Source: AC-32 sp963763475 (GTDB lineage Bacteria > Actinomycetota > Thermoleophilia > Gaiellales > Gaiellaceae). Taken from it: a stretch of 64,000 nucleotides of DNA. The notes below the pieces were generated by a model. The model worked only from the letters and a program-made list of their open reading frames with translations, was not told the origin of the DNA and did not search any database. Below, piece by piece: positions 33,514 through 40,959 of the stretch. The stretch covers positions 310,001-374,000 of the forward strand of contig CAVXOR010000004.1 of NCBI GenBank assembly GCA_963763475.1, given 5' to 3'. The position numbers were made by a program, and so were the translations under genes. Each line of letters starts with the position of its first letter. Positions within the stretch are counted from its first letter, which is position 1.

Positions 33514-34766
33514 GCGACCGCCTCTCTCGCGATCGCCTGGTCGGCCAGCCGGATCAGCTCCGTGTCGAGGTCGAGCACGCCGACCGGGACGAGCTCGTTG
33601 TCGGCGAACAGGACCTCCACCCCGCGCTCCAGCGCCGCTTCGGCGACCACGTCGATCGCCGCCGCCTTGATCTCGACCAGGTAGACCTCGGCCTCGCTCG
33701 CGCGCGCGAGGTCCTCGCGCAGCGCCTCGCGGCGGGCGAGGTTGCCGGAGACGAGCACGACCTCCGCCCCGAGCTCCTCGCGCAGGTGCCGCTCGATCGG
33801 CGCGTGCGCATCCTCGGGCGCGGTCGTGAAGAAGGCAACGCGCCGGCCGATGATGGGTGCCACCGGCCGCGGCCGCAGCTCGACCGAGACGACCGGCAGC
33901 TCCTTGACCTCGCGGATCGCCTCGACCAGCTGCTCCTCGAGACCGCCGGTGACGATCACCAGGTCGGAGACCAGGATCCGGTAGGCGTTCAGGTAGCCCG
34001 TCGCGACCTCGCGCGGCTGCCTCGCGCTGGTGACGAGGATGCGGGCGTCGGTCTCGACGGGCGGAATCGCCGCGCCGCTGCCGTCGAAGATCACGAGCTC
34101 GGGCCCGCGCTCCGCGGCGAGTGCCGCGCCGGCGAGCACGTTCGACTCGCCGGGCGCGCCTGCGAGCCCGCCGCCGCAGCGCCGGCAGCCGACCGTCACC
34201 ACGCCCGCCAGGGCGGCCGTCTCGAGGTAGTCCGAGGCCGCGTGGCGCCCGTCGCGCGAGAGCTCGAGCAGTCGCTCGAGAGTCGGCTGCACCTCGGCCA
34301 CCTCCGGCTCGGGGGGCCCGCCGCGGCCCATCGCGACCACGAGCACGTCGCGGTCGAGCGCCAGCAGCCTCGCGACGTGTCCCGTGACGGCGGTCTTCCC
34401 GACCCGCTTGCCGGTCCCGACGATCGACAGCGACGGCAGCGGAAACGGCTCGAACGAGGGCGGGTCGAAGCGAAAGTCGGGCCCGGCGTACGGCAAGCCG
34501 AGCGCGAGCACGCGGCTGGCGAGCCGCATTCGCTCGCGCGGCCCCAGCACCGGCTCGTCGGAGAGGTCGACCACCAGCTCGGGCTCGAGCGCGGCGACCG
34601 CGGACTCGAGCGAGTCGACCACCGGCACGCCGTAGTCCTCCCCGCCTCGGAGCTTCTCGCCCCCGCCGGCCAACCAGAGTCCGACCACGTCGTACGGCAG
34701 CGCCGCCAGCGCGTCGCGCACCACGGGCGCGTAGTGCTCGCCGTCGCAGATGGCGAGGGCTCTCAT
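33510..34766 (-). CDS. cpgS: Cyclic 2,3-diphosphoglycerate synthetase
   Basis: Predicted ATP-dependent ring closure of 2,3-bisphosphoglycerate to cDPG. The 418-residue protein opens with a Rossmann-like domain (MRALAICDGEHYAPVVRDAL). A GTPase/ATPase-type P-loop follows at residues 117-125 (GTGKRVGKT), then VVAMGRGGPPEPE, a CxxC pair in VGCRRCGGG, VIFDGSGAAIPPVE and LIVTSARQPREV-like segments. This is the architecture of the M. fervidus cDPG synthetase family, also annotated as predicted GTPase COG2403. ATG 34766 shares one base with the phosphodiesterase stop (TGATG). It is coupled to 2-phosphoglycerate kinase by 4 bases. Very rarely discussed in bacteria. Confidence 0.87.
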   Translation of the reverse strand: MRALAICDGEHYAPVVRDALAALPYDVVGLWLAGGGEKLRGGEDYGVPVVDSLESAVAALEPELVVDLSDEPVLGPRERMRLASRVLALGLPYAGPDFRFDPPSFEPFPLPSLSIVGTGKRVGKTAVTGHVARLLALDRDVLVVAMGRGGPPEPEVAEVQPTLERLLELSRDGRHAASDYLETAALAGVVTVGCRRCGGGLAGAPGESNVLAGAALAAERGPELVIFDGSGAAIPPVETDARILVTSARQPREVATGYLNAYRILVSDLVIVTGGLEEQLVEAIREVKELPVVSVELRPRPVAPIIGRRVAFFTTAPEDAHAPIERHLREELGAEVVLVSGNLARREALREDLARASEAEVYLVEIKAAAIDVVAEAALERGVEVLFADNELVPVGVLDLDTELIRLADQAIAREAVA

Positions 34767-35572
34767 CAGGTCCTCGCCGTGACCTCGTCCTCGATCCGCG
34801 TCGTGTACTTCTCGAACGCGCGGGTCTCGGTCGAGAACTGGATGATCCGCTCCTGCCCGTGGAAGGGGTACTTGCGCCACACGTCGACGTGACGCTCGCT
34901 GACCTCGATCACGTTGTAACAGGGGCGCGTCTTGCCGCGCAGCCGTTGCGAGGAGACGGTCCCGGCGTTGACCACGAATAGGTTCTCGAGCCGCCACGCA
35001 TAGGGCACGTGCTTGTGGCCCGAGAGCACAAGGTCGACCCCTGCGCGCTGCAGGCACTCGATGCAGTCGCCGGCGTCGTACACGACGTTGCGCTCCCGCC
35101 CCGTGCCCGGGACCGGCAGCAGGTGGTGGTGGAGCACGAAGATCTTCAGGTCGGCATCCCCCGCGAACTGCTCCTCGATCCAGCGGTAGCGGCCGCGGCC
35201 GATCTGGCCGTGGTCGAGATCGGGCTCGGTCGAGTCGACCGCCACGACGGTCACGCCGCCGACCCGCAGCACCGAGTTGCGCTCGCCGAACATGTCCTCG
35301 AAGTGGACGTAGCCGACGTTGCGCGAGTCGTGGTTCCCCGGGATCACCACGAGCGAGTCGCACGCGATCGCGTCGAGGTAGCCCTTCGCCATCGCGTACT
35401 CGTGCTTGAAGCCGAACGTGGTCAGGTCGCCCGAGCAGATGACGATGTCCGGGTCGAGGTCGTTGATCTCGTTGACCGCCCGCTCCATCAGGTTCGGGAC
35501 GAAGTCGGGCCCTCCGCAGTGGATGTCGGAGAGTTGCGCGATCGTGAAGGCGCCGTTTCGGCCCTGCGGCAT
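34766..35572 (-). CDS. Calcineurin-like phosphodiesterase (class III PDE type)
   Basis: A 268-residue metallophosphoesterase. The full two-metal motif set is present: D16-I-H18 in LSDIHCGG, GD at 48-49 in CSGDLTTFG, GNHD at 79-82, a His cluster in VLHHHLLP, and GHKH in LSGHKHVPY. This is the CpdA/Rv0805-like group that hydrolyses phosphodiesters including cyclic nucleotides. It immediately precedes the cDPG synthetase gene with a one-base overlap. I infer that it may open the cyclic phosphate of cDPG, giving the operon both synthesis and breakdown. A cyclic-nucleotide role is the alternative. Confidence 0.87.
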   Translation of the reverse strand: MPQGRNGAFTIAQLSDIHCGGPDFVPNLMERAVNEINDLDPDIVICSGDLTTFGFKHEYAMAKGYLDAIACDSLVVIPGNHDSRNVGYVHFEDMFGERNSVLRVGGVTVVAVDSTEPDLDHGQIGRGRYRWIEEQFAGDADLKIFVLHHHLLPVPGTGRERNVVYDAGDCIECLQRAGVDLVLSGHKHVPYAWRLENLFVVNAGTVSSQRLRGKTRPCYNVIEVSERHVDVWRKYPFHGQERIIQFSTETRAFEKYTTRIEDEVTART

Positions 35573-35594
35573 GCGCGAAGTGTAGAGCCGGCGG

Positions 35595-36584
35595 CTAGAA
35601 GATCCCCTGCACCGGCCAGTACAGGGCCGCGGCGACGAGACCGGCCGCCGGGATCGTCAGCAGCCAGGCGGTGACGATGTTGCCGGCGACGCCCCAGCGC
35701 ACCGCCGAGAGCCGCTTCGTCGCGCCGGCGCCCATCACCGAGCCGGAGATGACATGCGTGGTCGAGAGCGGGTAGCCGAGCTTCGTGGCCGTGTAAATCG
35801 TCACGCCGGCCGTGATCTGCGAGGCGAAGCCGCTGGCCGGTTCCATGTTGATCACGCGCTGGCCGAGCGTCCGCATGATCCGCCAACCGCCGACGTACGT
35901 TCCGGCCGCGATCGCAATGCCGGCACACACGATCACCCAGGTCGGGATGTAGAAGTGCGACAGGTGGCCCGCCTCGAAGAGCGCGAGCGCGATCACGCCC
36001 ATCGTCTTCTGCGCGTCGTTGGCGCCGTGCGTGAACGCAACCCAGGTGCCGGACGCAAGCTGACCCAGGCGAAAGGTTCGGTTCGCCATTCCGGGGTTCA
36101 TCCAGACCAGCAGCCAGTAGATCGCCAGCAGCAGCAGGAAGCCTCCCGCGAAGGCGATCGCGGGCGCCGCCACCGCCGGGATCGCCACGCTGTGCACGAG
36201 CCCGTGCCACTCGACGCCGCTCAGGCCCGACTGCGCGATCGCGGCGCCGACGAGACCGCCGATCAACGCGTGCGAGGAGCTCGACGGCAGCCCGAGCCAC
36301 CAGGTGATCAGATTCCAGGTGATCGCCCCGAGCAGCGCCGCGAGCACCGTGTGCTCGGTCGCGAGGCCGGTGTCGATGATCCCCTTCCCGACCGTCTTGG
36401 CGACCGCGGTGGTGACGAATGCACCCGCCAGGTTCGCGATCGCCGCGATCAGCACCGCCAGCCGCGGCGATAGTGCCCGCGTCGAGACCGAGGTCGCGAC
36501 CGCGTTGGCCGTGTCGTGGAAGCCGTTGGTGAAGTCGAAGCCGAGCGCGACCACCACGACGACGACGAGCAGGACCTCGTCCAT
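35595..36584 (-). CDS. pit: PiT-family inorganic phosphate transporter
   Basis: A 329-residue transporter with about ten membrane helices. Both PiT signature repeats are visible: GFDFTNGFHDTANAVATSVSTRAL at the N-terminus (in part NGFHDTANAVA) and FTHGANDAQKTMGVIAL in the C-terminal half. LPSSSSHALIGGLVG and LSTTHVISGSVMGAG are further family blocks. It imports phosphate, usually as a metal-phosphate complex with protons. It follows the DUF47 gene by 6 bp and precedes the phosphodiesterase by 22 bp, placing phosphate uptake in the same transcription unit as the cDPG genes. Confidence 0.94.
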   Translation of the reverse strand: MDEVLLVVVVVVALGFDFTNGFHDTANAVATSVSTRALSPRLAVLIAAIANLAGAFVTTAVAKTVGKGIIDTGLATEHTVLAALLGAITWNLITWWLGLPSSSSHALIGGLVGAAIAQSGLSGVEWHGLVHSVAIPAVAAPAIAFAGGFLLLLAIYWLLVWMNPGMANRTFRLGQLASGTWVAFTHGANDAQKTMGVIALALFEAGHLSHFYIPTWVIVCAGIAIAAGTYVGGWRIMRTLGQRVINMEPASGFASQITAGVTIYTATKLGYPLSTTHVISGSVMGAGATKRLSAVRWGVAGNIVTAWLLTIPAAGLVAAALYWPVQGIF

Positions 36585-36590
36585 TGCCGC

Positions 36591-37214
36591 CTAGCGGTTC
36601 TTGACCACGATCGCCTCGAGCACGTCGGCAGCGTTCTCGAGTGCGTCGACGGCCTCTTCCAGCCGCTCGTGGATGTCCTTCCAGCGGATGATCGTCTTCG
36701 CGTCGTCAGTGGTCGCGAACAGCTCCGCGACGGCGTCGCGCTCGAGCTGGTCTCCCTGGTCCTCGAGCTCGCGCAGGGCCGCGAGCTGCTCGCTGGAGTC
36801 CTTGAAGCCGTCGAGCCGGCGCACCGCCTCGTCGAGCTTCTTCGCCGCCTCGAAAATCACCCCGGCCTGCGCGCGCGCCTTCTCCGGGACGCGCTCGACG
36901 CCCCACGAGCCGAGGTTGTCGGCCGCCTCGTCCACGTGATCGCAGACGTCGTCGATCGCCCCGGCCAGGCGGTACATGTCGTCCCTGTCGAACGGCGTGA
37001 CGAAGGTCGAGTTGAGCAGCAGCACGACCTCGTGCGTGAGCCGGTCGCCGTCGTGCTCACGTTCCTTGATCTTTGCAATCAGCGAGTCGCCGTCCTGCGG
37101 AAAAGTCTGGAGCAGGTCGACGAGCAGGCGCGCGATCTCGACCGCGTTCGCCGAGGCCTGCGCATAGAGCTCGAAGAACTCGTGCTTCTGGGGTGTGAGC
37201 CGGAGCCTGGGCAC
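36591..37214 (-). CDS. DUF47 / PhoU-like protein (PiT accessory regulator)
   Basis: A 207-residue all-helical protein with acidic metal-binding helices of the PhoU-like fold: KIKEREHDGDRLTHEVVLLL (in part EREHDGDRLT), YRLAGAIDDVCDHVDEAAD and LRELEDQGDQLERDAV. DUF47 proteins are typically encoded next to PiT transporters and are thought to control them. GTG 37214 is the first gene of the minus-strand operon that ends at the GlpX-like gene. The 71 bp upstream is a divergent control region shared with the 37286 gene. Confidence 0.92.
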   Translation of the reverse strand: MPRLRLTPQKHEFFELYAQASANAVEIARLLVDLLQTFPQDGDSLIAKIKEREHDGDRLTHEVVLLLNSTFVTPFDRDDMYRLAGAIDDVCDHVDEAADNLGSWGVERVPEKARAQAGVIFEAAKKLDEAVRRLDGFKDSSEQLAALRELEDQGDQLERDAVAELFATTDDAKTIIRWKDIHERLEEAVDALENAADVLEAIVVKNR

Positions 37215-37285
37215 CTGAGCGACGCGGTGTGTATCACGCCGCCGCTACCGGCCGCGTCCGCACCCGCTGCTACCCTGGCTGCGGG

Positions 37286-37651
37286 GTGGGAGAAATCGGC
37301 GATTTCCAGGCGGATTCCGTGAAGGAGCCGCCGAGGTTCGCGAACGAGGCCGAGCGCGAGTGCGCCAAGGTCCTGGACTTCTACGGGGTTCCGTGGGAGT
37401 ACGAGCCCCACACCTTCGTGCTCGAGGAGGACGCCGACGGCCGCATCACGCTGGCCTTCACGCCCGACTTCTTCCTGCCCGAGCAGAACCTCTACCTCGA
37501 GATCACGGTGATGAAGCAGCGGTTGGTGACGCGCAAGAACCGCAAGCTGCGCAGGCTGCGCGAGCGCTACCCCGACGTGAACGTGAAGCTGTTCTACAAG
37601 CGGGACATCGAGCGGCTGGCCCAGCGCTACCGGCTCGATCTAGCGTCATAA
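37286..37651 (+). CDS. Small nuclease-fold-like protein upstream of hpt
   Basis: About 121 residues from GTG 37286 (an alternative GTG is 37319). The core FANEAERECAKVLDFYGVPWEYEP, LAFTPDFFLPEQNLYLEITVMKQ and LVTRKNRKLRRLRERYPDVNVKLFYKRD (quoted in parts) has the E...D...ExT/K arrangement of PD-(D/E)xK nuclease-type folds. Candidate residues are E in NEAE, D in TPDFF, E in LEITVMK and the following K. Whether it cuts DNA is unknown. Its stop overlaps the first codon of hpt. A TACCCT box near 37271 may be a -10 element. Confidence 0.68.
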   Translation: MGEIGDFQADSVKEPPRFANEAERECAKVLDFYGVPWEYEPHTFVLEEDADGRITLAFTPDFFLPEQNLYLEITVMKQRLVTRKNRKLRRLRERYPDVNVKLFYKRDIERLAQRYRLDLAS

Positions 37652-38184
37652 CTGTCGATTCCCGCGTCGGTGAGGTCTTTCTCTCGGCGGAAGAGCTGGA
37701 GGCCCGGGTCGCCGAGCTCGGCGCGGACATCGCCCGCGACTACGCCGGACGCGACCTGCTGCTCGTCTCGCTGCTGAAGGCGAGCTTCGTCTTCCTAACC
37801 GACCTCTCGCGATCGATCTCGATCGCGCACTCGATCGACTTCGTCGAGCTCGCCGGCTACAACGGCGCCGACACAGGCGGGCATTCGCGGGTGCGGCTGC
37901 TGAAGGACACGGCGATCCCCGTCACCGGTCACGACGTGCTGCTCGTCGAGGACGTGGTCGACACCGGCCTGACGTTGAATTACCTGCGCAAGCTGCTCGA
38001 GCTGCGCCAGCCGACGAGCCTGCGCGTGGCCGCCCTGCTCGACCGCCCGTACCGGCGACTCGTCGACGACCTCCCCGTCGACTACGTGGGCTTCACCGTC
38101 CCGGACGAGTTCTTCGTCGGCTACGGCTTCGACGTCGACGGCCGCTGGCGGAACTTGCCCGACCTGCGCCTCGCCAAAGTTTAG
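37648..38184 (+). CDS. hpt: Hypoxanthine phosphoribosyltransferase
   Basis: Purine salvage enzyme converting hypoxanthine and guanine to nucleotides with PRPP. About 178 residues: SRVGEVFLSAEELEARVAELG at the N-terminus (in part), LLLVSLLKASFVFLTDLSR, the PRPP loop VLLVEDVVDTGLTLNYL, and VDYVGFTVPDEFFVGYG. The conserved N-terminus begins right after codon ATA 37648, which overlaps the upstream TAA stop (ATAA). There is no ATG, GTG or TTG in frame between the end of the upstream gene and the conserved region. The true start is therefore unresolved and may be non-canonical. Confidence 0.9.
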   Translation: MTVDSRVGEVFLSAEELEARVAELGADIARDYAGRDLLLVSLLKASFVFLTDLSRSISIAHSIDFVELAGYNGADTGGHSRVRLLKDTAIPVTGHDVLLVEDVVDTGLTLNYLRKLLELRQPTSLRVAALLDRPYRRLVDDLPVDYVGFTVPDEFFVGYGFDVDGRWRNLPDLRLAKV

Positions 38185-38195
38185 GCACGGCTAAA
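38180..38195. promoter_or_regulatory. Candidate DtxR/MntR-type operator
   Basis: TTTAGGCACGGCTAAA is a 16-base imperfect palindrome (12 of 16 symmetric positions, with TTTAG and CTAAA arms). It resembles TTAGG-type boxes bound by DtxR/MntR metalloregulators. It overlaps the hpt stop and lies 20 bp upstream of the NRAMP metal transporter. TACACT near 38205 could be the -10 element. Confidence 0.5.
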
Positions 38196-38215
38196 CTCTT
38201 CGCTACACTGCGTCC

Positions 38216-39502
38216 GTGATGGCGACACGGTCAGGCGCGGTCGCCACCGGATCGGTCGGCGCCGCCCAGCGGGCGCTGCAGGCGCCGAGCAGGAAACTGC
38301 GGATCCTGCCCTTCCTCGGGCCGGCGTTCGTCGCGTGCGTCGCCTACATCGACCCGGGCAACTTCGCCACCAACATCGCCGGCGGCTCGAAGTTCGGCTA
38401 CACGCTCTGCTGGGTGATCCTCGCCTCGAACCTGATGGCGATGCTGATTCAGACGCTGTCGGCCAAGCTCGGGATCGCCACCGGCCGCAACCTGCCCGAG
38501 GTCTGCCGCGACCAGTTCTCGCACCGCACCTCTCGCAGCCTCTGGGTGCAGGCCGAGCTGATCGCGATGGCGACCGACCTGGCCGAGTTCCTCGGCGCAG
38601 CTCTCGGGTTGCATCTGCTCTTCGGGATGGCACTCTTCCCGGCGGCCCTCGTGACGGGCGTGATCACGTTCCTGATCCTTGGCCTGCAGCGCTTCGGCCT
38701 GCGTGTCTTCGAGGCGGTGATCGCCGGCTTCGTCGCGGCGATCGGCATCTGCTACTTGGCCGAGCTCTACTACGCCCACCCGCCGCTCGGCACGGTCGCG
38801 CTGCACTCGGTCAAGCCGGAGTTCGCCGGCAGCGAGTCGGTGCTGCTCGCGGTCGGGATCCTGGGCGCGACCGTGATGCCGCACGTGATCTACCTCCACT
38901 CCGCGCTGACTCAGAACCGCGTCGTGCCGCGCAACGACTCCGAGGCGAAGCGCCTCTACCGCTACACGAAGATCGACGTCGTGATCGCGATGTCGATCGC
39001 CGGGCTGATCAACATGGCGATGCTGGTCGTCGCCGCGACGGTCTTCTACGGCTCCGGCATCTTCGACGTTGCCTCCCTCGAGACGGCGCACAAGACGCTC
39101 GAGCCGCTCCTGGGCAGTGCCTCGAGCACGCTCTTCGCGCTGGCACTGCTCGCCTCCGGGCTCTCGAGCTCGACCGTGGGGACGCTCTCGGGCCAGGTGG
39201 TGATGCAGGGTTTCATCGACCGGAAGATCCCGATCTTCGTGCGCCGACTGGTGACGATGCTGCCCGCGCTCGTCGTGGCCGCCATCGGGCTCAACCCGTC
39301 GCGCACGCTCGTACTAAGCCAGGTCGTGCTCTCGTTCGGGATCCCGTTCGCGCTGATCCCGCTCGTCTGGTTCACGAGCCGCAGCGACCTGATGGGCACG
39401 CTCGTGAACAGAAAGGCGACGACGGCCGTTGCAGCCGCCGTCGCCGCGTTGATCTCAGGCTTGAACCTGTTCCTGCTCGGGCAGACGTTCGGCCTGATCT
39501 AG
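38216..39502 (+). CDS. mntH: NRAMP-family divalent metal (Mn/Fe) transporter
   Basis: Proton-coupled importer of Mn(II) or Fe(II). It has 428 residues and about eleven helices. The metal-site motif DPGN is in AYIDPGNFATN. The second site is GATVMPHVIYLHSAL in helix six (Met-Pro-His). LASGLSSSTVGTLSGQVVMQGF is a later conserved helix. Translation may begin at GTG 38216 or the adjacent ATG 38219. A DtxR/MntR-like palindrome lies just upstream, consistent with metal-dependent repression. Transcription is separate from hpt or by read-through. Confidence 0.93.
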   Translation: MMATRSGAVATGSVGAAQRALQAPSRKLRILPFLGPAFVACVAYIDPGNFATNIAGGSKFGYTLCWVILASNLMAMLIQTLSAKLGIATGRNLPEVCRDQFSHRTSRSLWVQAELIAMATDLAEFLGAALGLHLLFGMALFPAALVTGVITFLILGLQRFGLRVFEAVIAGFVAAIGICYLAELYYAHPPLGTVALHSVKPEFAGSESVLLAVGILGATVMPHVIYLHSALTQNRVVPRNDSEAKRLYRYTKIDVVIAMSIAGLINMAMLVVAATVFYGSGIFDVASLETAHKTLEPLLGSASSTLFALALLASGLSSSTVGTLSGQVVMQGFIDRKIPIFVRRLVTMLPALVVAAIGLNPSRTLVLSQVVLSFGIPFALIPLVWFTSRSDLMGTLVNRKATTAVAAAVAALISGLNLFLLGQTFGLI

Positions 39503-39506
39503 CGCG

Positions 39507-39665
39507 CTACCACCTGTACCAGCGCGCCTCGGGGCCGCGAGCCAGAAAACCGATCAGCCAGAGGGCGAGCAGGACGACGCCGACGATCAACAGGAACTTG
39601 ACCGCCAACGCGCCGATCCCGAGCAGGATCAGAGCGAGTAGTAGAACGAGCAACAGAACGAGCAT
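39507..39665 (-). CDS. Small hydrophobic membrane protein (52 aa)
   Basis: A 52-residue protein with two membrane helices (LVLLLVLLLALILLGIGAL and FLLIVGVVLLALWLIGFL) and an aromatic basic tail (ARGPEARWYRW). A clear ribosome site (aggagaa) precedes ATG 39665. It resembles the small hydrophobic proteins often seen as stress-linked genes in Gram-positives, similar in layout to the 14877-15035 product. It lies 59 bp downstream of the M23 peptidase gene on the same strand. Confidence 0.62.
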   Translation of the reverse strand: MLVLLLVLLLALILLGIGALAVKFLLIVGVVLLALWLIGFLARGPEARWYRW

Positions 39666-39724
39666 CTGGTGCTTCTCCTTTCGTCCTGCCGTAGATGCCC
39701 GGCCGGCTGCTCTCTGAACCGTGC

Positions 39725-40912
39725 TCAGAGGTAGCCGAGCGGATCGACCGGCGCCCCGTTGATCCGCACCTCGAAGTGCAGGTGGGGACCGAAGCAGTGG
39801 CCGGTGCAGCCCACGTAACCCACCGTCTGGCCCTGTGAGACCACCTGGCCGACCGAGACCGCGACGCTCGACTGGTGGCCGTAGGCGGTGGAGATCCCGC
39901 GCCCGTGATCGATCGCGACCAGGTTGCCGTAGCCGGACATCCACCCTGCGTAGACGACGCGGCCCGAGGCGGCGGCGTGGATCGGCGTCCCGGATCCGAC
40001 ACCGATGTCGATGCCCTCGTGCATCCGGCCCCAGCGCCAGCCGAACGGGCTCGTGACCGGGCCGTTGACGGGCCAGATGAAGCCCGCCGCCGACGGCGTC
40101 GTGTCGCCGGGCGCATAGGAGTACGACGACTGGGCGGTCCGGATGCGGGAGGCCAGCGAGGCACTCGCCGCCTGCAGGCCGGCGGCCTCGTGCAGGAACT
40201 CCGCCTTGGACTCCTTGACGTTGCGCAGCGCCTCGCGCTTGGCGGTGCGTGCGGCGGCGAGCCGGCTCTCGTTCGCGAGCAGCTGGTCGCGCAGGGCTCG
40301 CACCTGGGTGGTGCGGATCCCGATCGTGCGCACCTCCGCGGCGACGAGCGAGCGAAAGCGCCTGGTGTGCTCCCGCTGCACGCGCACGCGCTCCTTGGCG
40401 TTGCCGACCTGCCCGGCGATCGAGCTGTCCTGCGCGGCGAGCGACTCGACCACCTGCGCCGCATCGATCAGGTCGGTGACGCTCTTCGAGTTGAACAGCA
40501 CCTCGAGCGAGCTCGGCTCGCCGTTCTCGTAGATGTCGACCAGTCGGTTGCTCAAGCGCTCGAGCAGTGTCCGGTACTCGCTGCGGTAGAAGTGGAAGCG
40601 GGTCGTCTGCACCTGGAAGAGCTCGGTCAGCCGATCGAGCTTCTCCTTGTGCAACTCGAGGTCGCGCTCGAGGGGAGCGAGCTCCGTCGAGACGACGCCG
40701 ACCTGCGCCGCGAGCGCGCGGATCTCGCCGTTGACCGAGGCGATCTCGCCGGCAAGCGTGCGCTCGCGCTGCTGCGCCCACTCGATCTTCGCCTGCACCC
40801 GCTGGAGGCGCGCGTCGATCGCCTGCTTGCGGCTCGCGACGTCGCCGCTCGCCGGCGTCGCCGAGACGGCCACTAGGGTCAGGAGGAGCGGAAACAGGAG
40901 CCGAAAGCGCAT
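39725..40912 (-). CDS. Secreted M23 peptidase with coiled coil (EnvC/NlpD-like)
   Basis: A 395-residue exported protein. Signal peptide residues 1-23 (MRFRLLFPLLLTLVAVSATPASG) are followed by two long coiled-coil segments (about 25-120 and 150-250). The C-terminal LytM/M23 domain (about 285-395) carries the zinc ligands H and D in MHEGIDIGV and HLH in GPHLHFEVRI, so it looks catalytically complete. Such proteins cut peptidoglycan cross-links or activate amidases during division. It is encoded 47 bp after the frameshifted zinc-ribbon gene. Confidence 0.9.
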   Translation of the reverse strand: MRFRLLFPLLLTLVAVSATPASGDVASRKQAIDARLQRVQAKIEWAQQRERTLAGEIASVNGEIRALAAQVGVVSTELAPLERDLELHKEKLDRLTELFQVQTTRFHFYRSEYRTLLERLSNRLVDIYENGEPSSLEVLFNSKSVTDLIDAAQVVESLAAQDSSIAGQVGNAKERVRVQREHTRRFRSLVAAEVRTIGIRTTQVRALRDQLLANESRLAAARTAKREALRNVKESKAEFLHEAAGLQAASASLASRIRTAQSSYSYAPGDTTPSAAGFIWPVNGPVTSPFGWRWGRMHEGIDIGVGSGTPIHAAASGRVVYAGWMSGYGNLVAIDHGRGISTAYGHQSSVAVSVGQVVSQGQTVGYVGCTGHCFGPHLHFEVRINGAPVDPLGYL

Positions 40913-40959
40913 CGCGCGTGACTTCGTCGGTGCGGCGGGCGTCCCTGCCCGCGAGGGGC

